Of a stretch of DNA of 8,125 bases, positions 6,285 through 8,125 are shown one piece after another. The translations under genes and the position numbers were made by a program. The notes under the pieces were generated by a model. It saw nothing but the letters and a program-made list of their open reading frames with translations, had not been told where the DNA came from and did no database searches. Source of the DNA: Veillonellaceae bacterium. GTDB taxonomy: Bacteria; Bacillota; Negativicutes; Veillonellales; Veillonellaceae. Each line of letters opens with the position of its first letter. Position 1 is the first letter of the stretch. Location: NCBI GenBank assembly GCA_900765165.1, contig CAAFQR010000087.1, forward strand, positions 1 through 8,125. The letters run 5' to 3'.

Positions 6285-7670
6285 TTATTTCACCGGCGGC
6301 GTTGGCAAATTGGTCTTCGGCTTCAGCTTGTACGTAATGTACAGGAAGATGATCCATACGGGGATAGCGATGACGGAGATGCGCATGCTGTCCATGAACC
6401 ACATGACAACCACCATGGCCAGCAAGTAGAGGAGGCACAGGTAGTTGAGGATGGGGTAGCCGAAGGCTTTGAAATGAAGTTCCTTCAAGCGGTTTTCCTG
6501 TTGGAAGCGGGCGCGGAACTTGAGGTGCGTGATGATGATGACCGCCCAGTTGATGACGATGCCGCTAACTACGAGAGCTAAGAGGTTCATGAAGACCTTG
6601 CCCGCCTGCGGGTAAATGTAGGTGGCCAGTACGATGACGAGGCTTAAGAGCGCCGAGAACAGCGTGGCTAAGAGGGGCACGCCGTGAACGGACAGGTTGG
6701 CAAAGATTTTTGGCGCGTTGCCGTGCATGGCCATGCCGTAGAGCATGCGAGAGTTACTGTAAAGCACGCTGTTGAAGACGGATAAGGCTGCTACGAGAAC
6801 GACGAAGTTCAAGATGTTGGCCGCTGCCGGGATGCCGATGGTTTCGAAAATCTGAACGAACGGGCTCGCTTCCATGCCCACTTTATTCCACGGCGCGAGG
6901 GTCATGAGGACTACCATGGTGCCTACGTAGAAAATGAGGATGCGAAGCAAGAGCTCGTTGATGGCGCGAGGCAAGCTTTTTTCCGGATTTTCCGCTTCGC
7001 CGGCGGTGATGCCGATAAGCTCAACGCCGCCAAAGGAGAACATGACGATGGCCAAGGAGCACAGGAAGCCCCAGCCGCCGTTGGGGAAGAAGCCACCGTT
7101 GGTCCACAGGTTACTGAAGTTCTGCGGGAACGTGCCCATGGTGGCGAAGATTAAGTAGAAGCCAAAGAGGATCATGGCTACGATGGCGCCGATTTTGATG
7201 AAGGACGCCCAGAATTCCGCTTCGCCGTAGGCACGAACCGTAGATAGGTTGATGGCGGTGATGATGACGATACAAATTAAAGTGCTCAGCCATTGGGGCA
7301 GCGCCGGGAACCAGTAGTTCATGTATACTGCGATGGCGGCTAGCTCCGCCATGCCGGCCAGCATGTACAGTGTCCAATAATTCCAGCCGGACAGGTAACC
7401 CATGAAGGGGTGCCAGTACTTGCCGGCAAAGTGACTGAAGGACGCGGACACCGGTTCGCGCACCGTCATTTCACCAAGCATACGCATTACAAAGAAGATA
7501 AAGATACCGGTTAGCAAATAGGATAAGATAATGCCGGGGCCTACGAGCTGGATTGTCGGTGCGGACCCGTAAAATAAACCGGTACCTACCGCTGCGCCAA
7601 GCGCAATCATCTGCATGTGACGATTTTTCAGCTTTCGGTGCATGGTAGGCGATTTTGTGTCATTGTTCAT
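6285..7670 (-). CDS. APC-superfamily amino acid permease (AAT family)
   Basis: A 461-residue inner-membrane, probably proton-driven amino acid importer with about 12 membrane helices, normal length for the family. The TM1 substrate-backbone loop reads GAAVGTGLFYGSA (residues 25-37; many relatives have GGxIGTGLF). TM6 carries FSFGGVELIGITAGEAENP (211-229), and a later helix has the family's SVFNSVLYSNSRMLYGMA stretch. These place it with the AroP/PheP/ProY/GabP-like permeases; the substrate cannot be read from sequence. The start at 7670 is chosen because AAAGGGAGG lies seven bases upstream and the protein then begins MNNDTKSPTMHRKLKNRHMQM, as relatives do. An in-frame ATG 35 codons upstream (7775) falls at the -35 element and is not used. 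It is a single-gene unit with its own promoter, convergent with hsdS. Confidence 0.92.
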   Translation of the reverse strand: MNNDTKSPTMHRKLKNRHMQMIALGAAVGTGLFYGSAPTIQLVGPGIILSYLLTGIFIFFVMRMLGEMTVREPVSASFSHFAGKYWHPFMGYLSGWNYWTLYMLAGMAELAAIAVYMNYWFPALPQWLSTLICIVIITAINLSTVRAYGEAEFWASFIKIGAIVAMILFGFYLIFATMGTFPQNFSNLWTNGGFFPNGGWGFLCSLAIVMFSFGGVELIGITAGEAENPEKSLPRAINELLLRILIFYVGTMVVLMTLAPWNKVGMEASPFVQIFETIGIPAAANILNFVVLVAALSVFNSVLYSNSRMLYGMAMHGNAPKIFANLSVHGVPLLATLFSALLSLVIVLATYIYPQAGKVFMNLLALVVSGIVINWAVIIITHLKFRARFQQENRLKELHFKAFGYPILNYLCLLYLLAMVVVMWFMDSMRISVIAIPVWIIFLYITYKLKPKTNLPTPPVK

Positions 7671-7677
7671 ATAAAAA

Positions 7678-7686
7678 CCTCCCTTT
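7678..7686 (-). promoter_or_regulatory. Permease ribosome binding site
   Basis: On the minus strand AAAGGGAGG lies seven bases before the ATG whose first base is 7670. It decides the start against the longer in-frame option at 7775. Confidence 0.85.
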
Positions 7687-7746
7687 ACACGATGACGGAA
7701 AGCGCACGATTGTGCACTGTAGAAAATATATTTTGGTCTAGTTATT

Positions 7747-7775
7747 ATAATAGGGGAATTTTTCGGTGTTGGCAA
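7747..7775 (-). promoter_or_regulatory. Permease promoter
   Basis: On the minus strand TTGCCA (7775-7770) and TATTAT (7752-7747) are separated by exactly 17 bases, close to the sigma-70/sigma-A consensus. Transcription would start near 7740, giving a leader of about 70 nt. That leader contains the 12-bp perfect palindrome AAAATATATTTT (7723-7734) just after the start site, a possible operator, and a small GCAC/GTGC hairpin (about 7705-7716). No T-box signature is seen. Confidence 0.7.
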
Positions 7776-7911
7776 TTAATTTCACGAGTTAGATTTAGTT
7801 GATTATGCAAAATTAGCATATACATATCTCAAAATATGAAATAAAACATAATAAATTCGAAAATTATATAATTGTATAAGAGGAATTTCAAGGCACGACC
7901 ACGAATATATT

Positions 7912-7926
7912 AGATAACAGTTATCT
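7912..7926. repeat. Perfect inverted repeat upstream of the EF-G-like gene
   Basis: AGATAAC-A-GTTATCT is a perfect 7+1+7 palindrome ending 9 nt before the Shine-Dalgarno sequence. Outer arms CACGA (7900-7904) and TCGTG (7929-7933) are also complementary, though unevenly spaced. It could be a protein-binding operator or, as RNA, a 6-bp hairpin beside the ribosome binding site. Confidence 0.5.
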
Positions 7927-7935
7927 GATCGTGTT

Positions 7936-7943
7936 AAAGGAGG
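7936..7943 (+). promoter_or_regulatory. Ribosome binding site of the EF-G-like gene
   Basis: AAAGGAGG is a near-perfect Shine-Dalgarno sequence, nine bases before the ATG at 7953. It fixes the start of the partial gene. Confidence 0.85.
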
Positions 7944-7952
7944 CGTGTCTCT

Positions 7953-8125
7953 ATGAAAGAATATGCAAGTAACTTAATCAGAAACGTGGCAGTTGTGTCT
8001 CACGACGGGGCCGGAAAAACAGCATTGGTAGAATCGCTGTTGTTGGCGTGCGGTGCTGTGGCATCCGTCGGTAAAGGTCAGGACAACAAACATATTATGG
8101 ACTTTGAACCGGAAGAAATTAAGCG
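7953..8125 (+). CDS. EF-G-like translation GTPase, 5' part (runs off window)
   Basis: The first 57 complete codons of a translation-factor GTPase. The N-terminus NLIRNVAVVSHDGAGKTALVE contains the G1/P-loop (S16-H-D-G-A-G-K22-T23), and FEPEEIK near the end matches the segment leading to switch I in EF-G-like proteins. Canonical EF-G reads AHIDAGKTT. The HDGAGKTA form here resembles the second, EF-G-like paralogue found in many bacteria (often annotated simply as elongation factor G) more than the housekeeping fusA of the str operon, and no rpsL/rpsG genes are seen next to it. The assignment to the paralogue is an inference from a short segment. Confidence 0.85.
   Translation, partial: MKEYASNLIRNVAVVSHDGAGKTALVESLLLACGAVASVGKGQDNKHIMDFEPEEIK

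Larger units (their letters stand above)
7671..7952. other. Divergent intergenic region between permease and EF-G-like gene
   Basis: An AT-rich stretch of 282 bases with no protein gene. The left part holds the permease leader, ribosome binding site and promoter. The right part should hold the promoter of the EF-G-like gene: TATAAT at 7867-7872 and TATAAG at 7875-7880 are possible -10 boxes, but neither has a convincing -35. An inverted repeat at 7912-7926 and the ribosome binding site at 7936-7943 complete the region. Confidence 0.6.

Noticed and set aside
7671..7745. T-box or other riboswitch in the permease leader
   Set aside because: The leader is only about 70 nt, with no T-box sequence and no terminator/antiterminator pair.
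7671..7775. Upstream in-frame ATG extending the permease by 35 residues
   Set aside because: It lies at the -35 box of the promoter, has no ribosome binding site, and the added residues do not resemble the family. The ATG at 7670 has a strong site.
1..8125. CRISPR arrays, tRNA or rRNA genes, insertion sequences
   Set aside because: No regularly spaced repeats, no tRNA-like cloverleaf or rRNA sequence, and no transposase reading frame or flanking terminal inverted repeats were seen.

Overview
The window looks like chromosome from an anaerobic Firmicute. Strong AGGAGG-type ribosome binding sites precede most genes. There is an [FeFe]-hydrogenase maturase gene (hydE), a Firmicutes-style Nramp transporter and the start of an EF-G-like translation GTPase. 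Base composition in genes is roughly balanced, and intergenic regions are clearly AT-rich. My best guess is a Negativicute (Veillonellaceae, Megasphaera-like). That rests on protein flavour alone and was not tested.

Layout. (1) Positions 1-2975, plus strand: the 3' part of an Nramp metal-ion transporter, then yaaA (peroxide stress/iron control) and hydE, closely spaced and probably one transcription unit. The shared theme is transition metals, Fe-S chemistry and oxidant sensitivity. (2) Positions 2976-3340: an AT-rich non-coding stretch holding a promoter-like element with a palindrome filling its spacer, a 16-bp near-perfect hairpin and further foldable sequence. It may be a small structured RNA, possibly a relic of a type I toxin-antitoxin-like locus. 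The hsdM promoter follows. (3) Positions 3341-6180: hsdM and hsdS overlapping by 4 nt, with no hsdR in the window. (4) Positions 6181-6284: a perfect 14-bp bidirectional terminator between convergent genes. (5) Positions 6285-7670, minus strand: an APC-superfamily amino acid permease with its own promoter. (6) Positions 7671-7952: an AT-rich divergent intergenic region. (7) Position 7953 to the end: the first 57 codons of an EF-G-like GTPase.

The most notable observation is the HsdM-like protein. It is full length and keeps the N-terminal and C-terminal family landmarks, but its S-adenosylmethionine and catalytic signatures are altered: the GxFYTP-type motif, motif I (DPxCGSG) and motif IV (NPPY/F, here NGPY). 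Its HsdS partner keeps both target-recognition halves. The pair therefore looks like a DNA-binding complex built from a probable pseudo-methyltransferase, or a strongly divergent methyltransferase, with no nuclease next to it.
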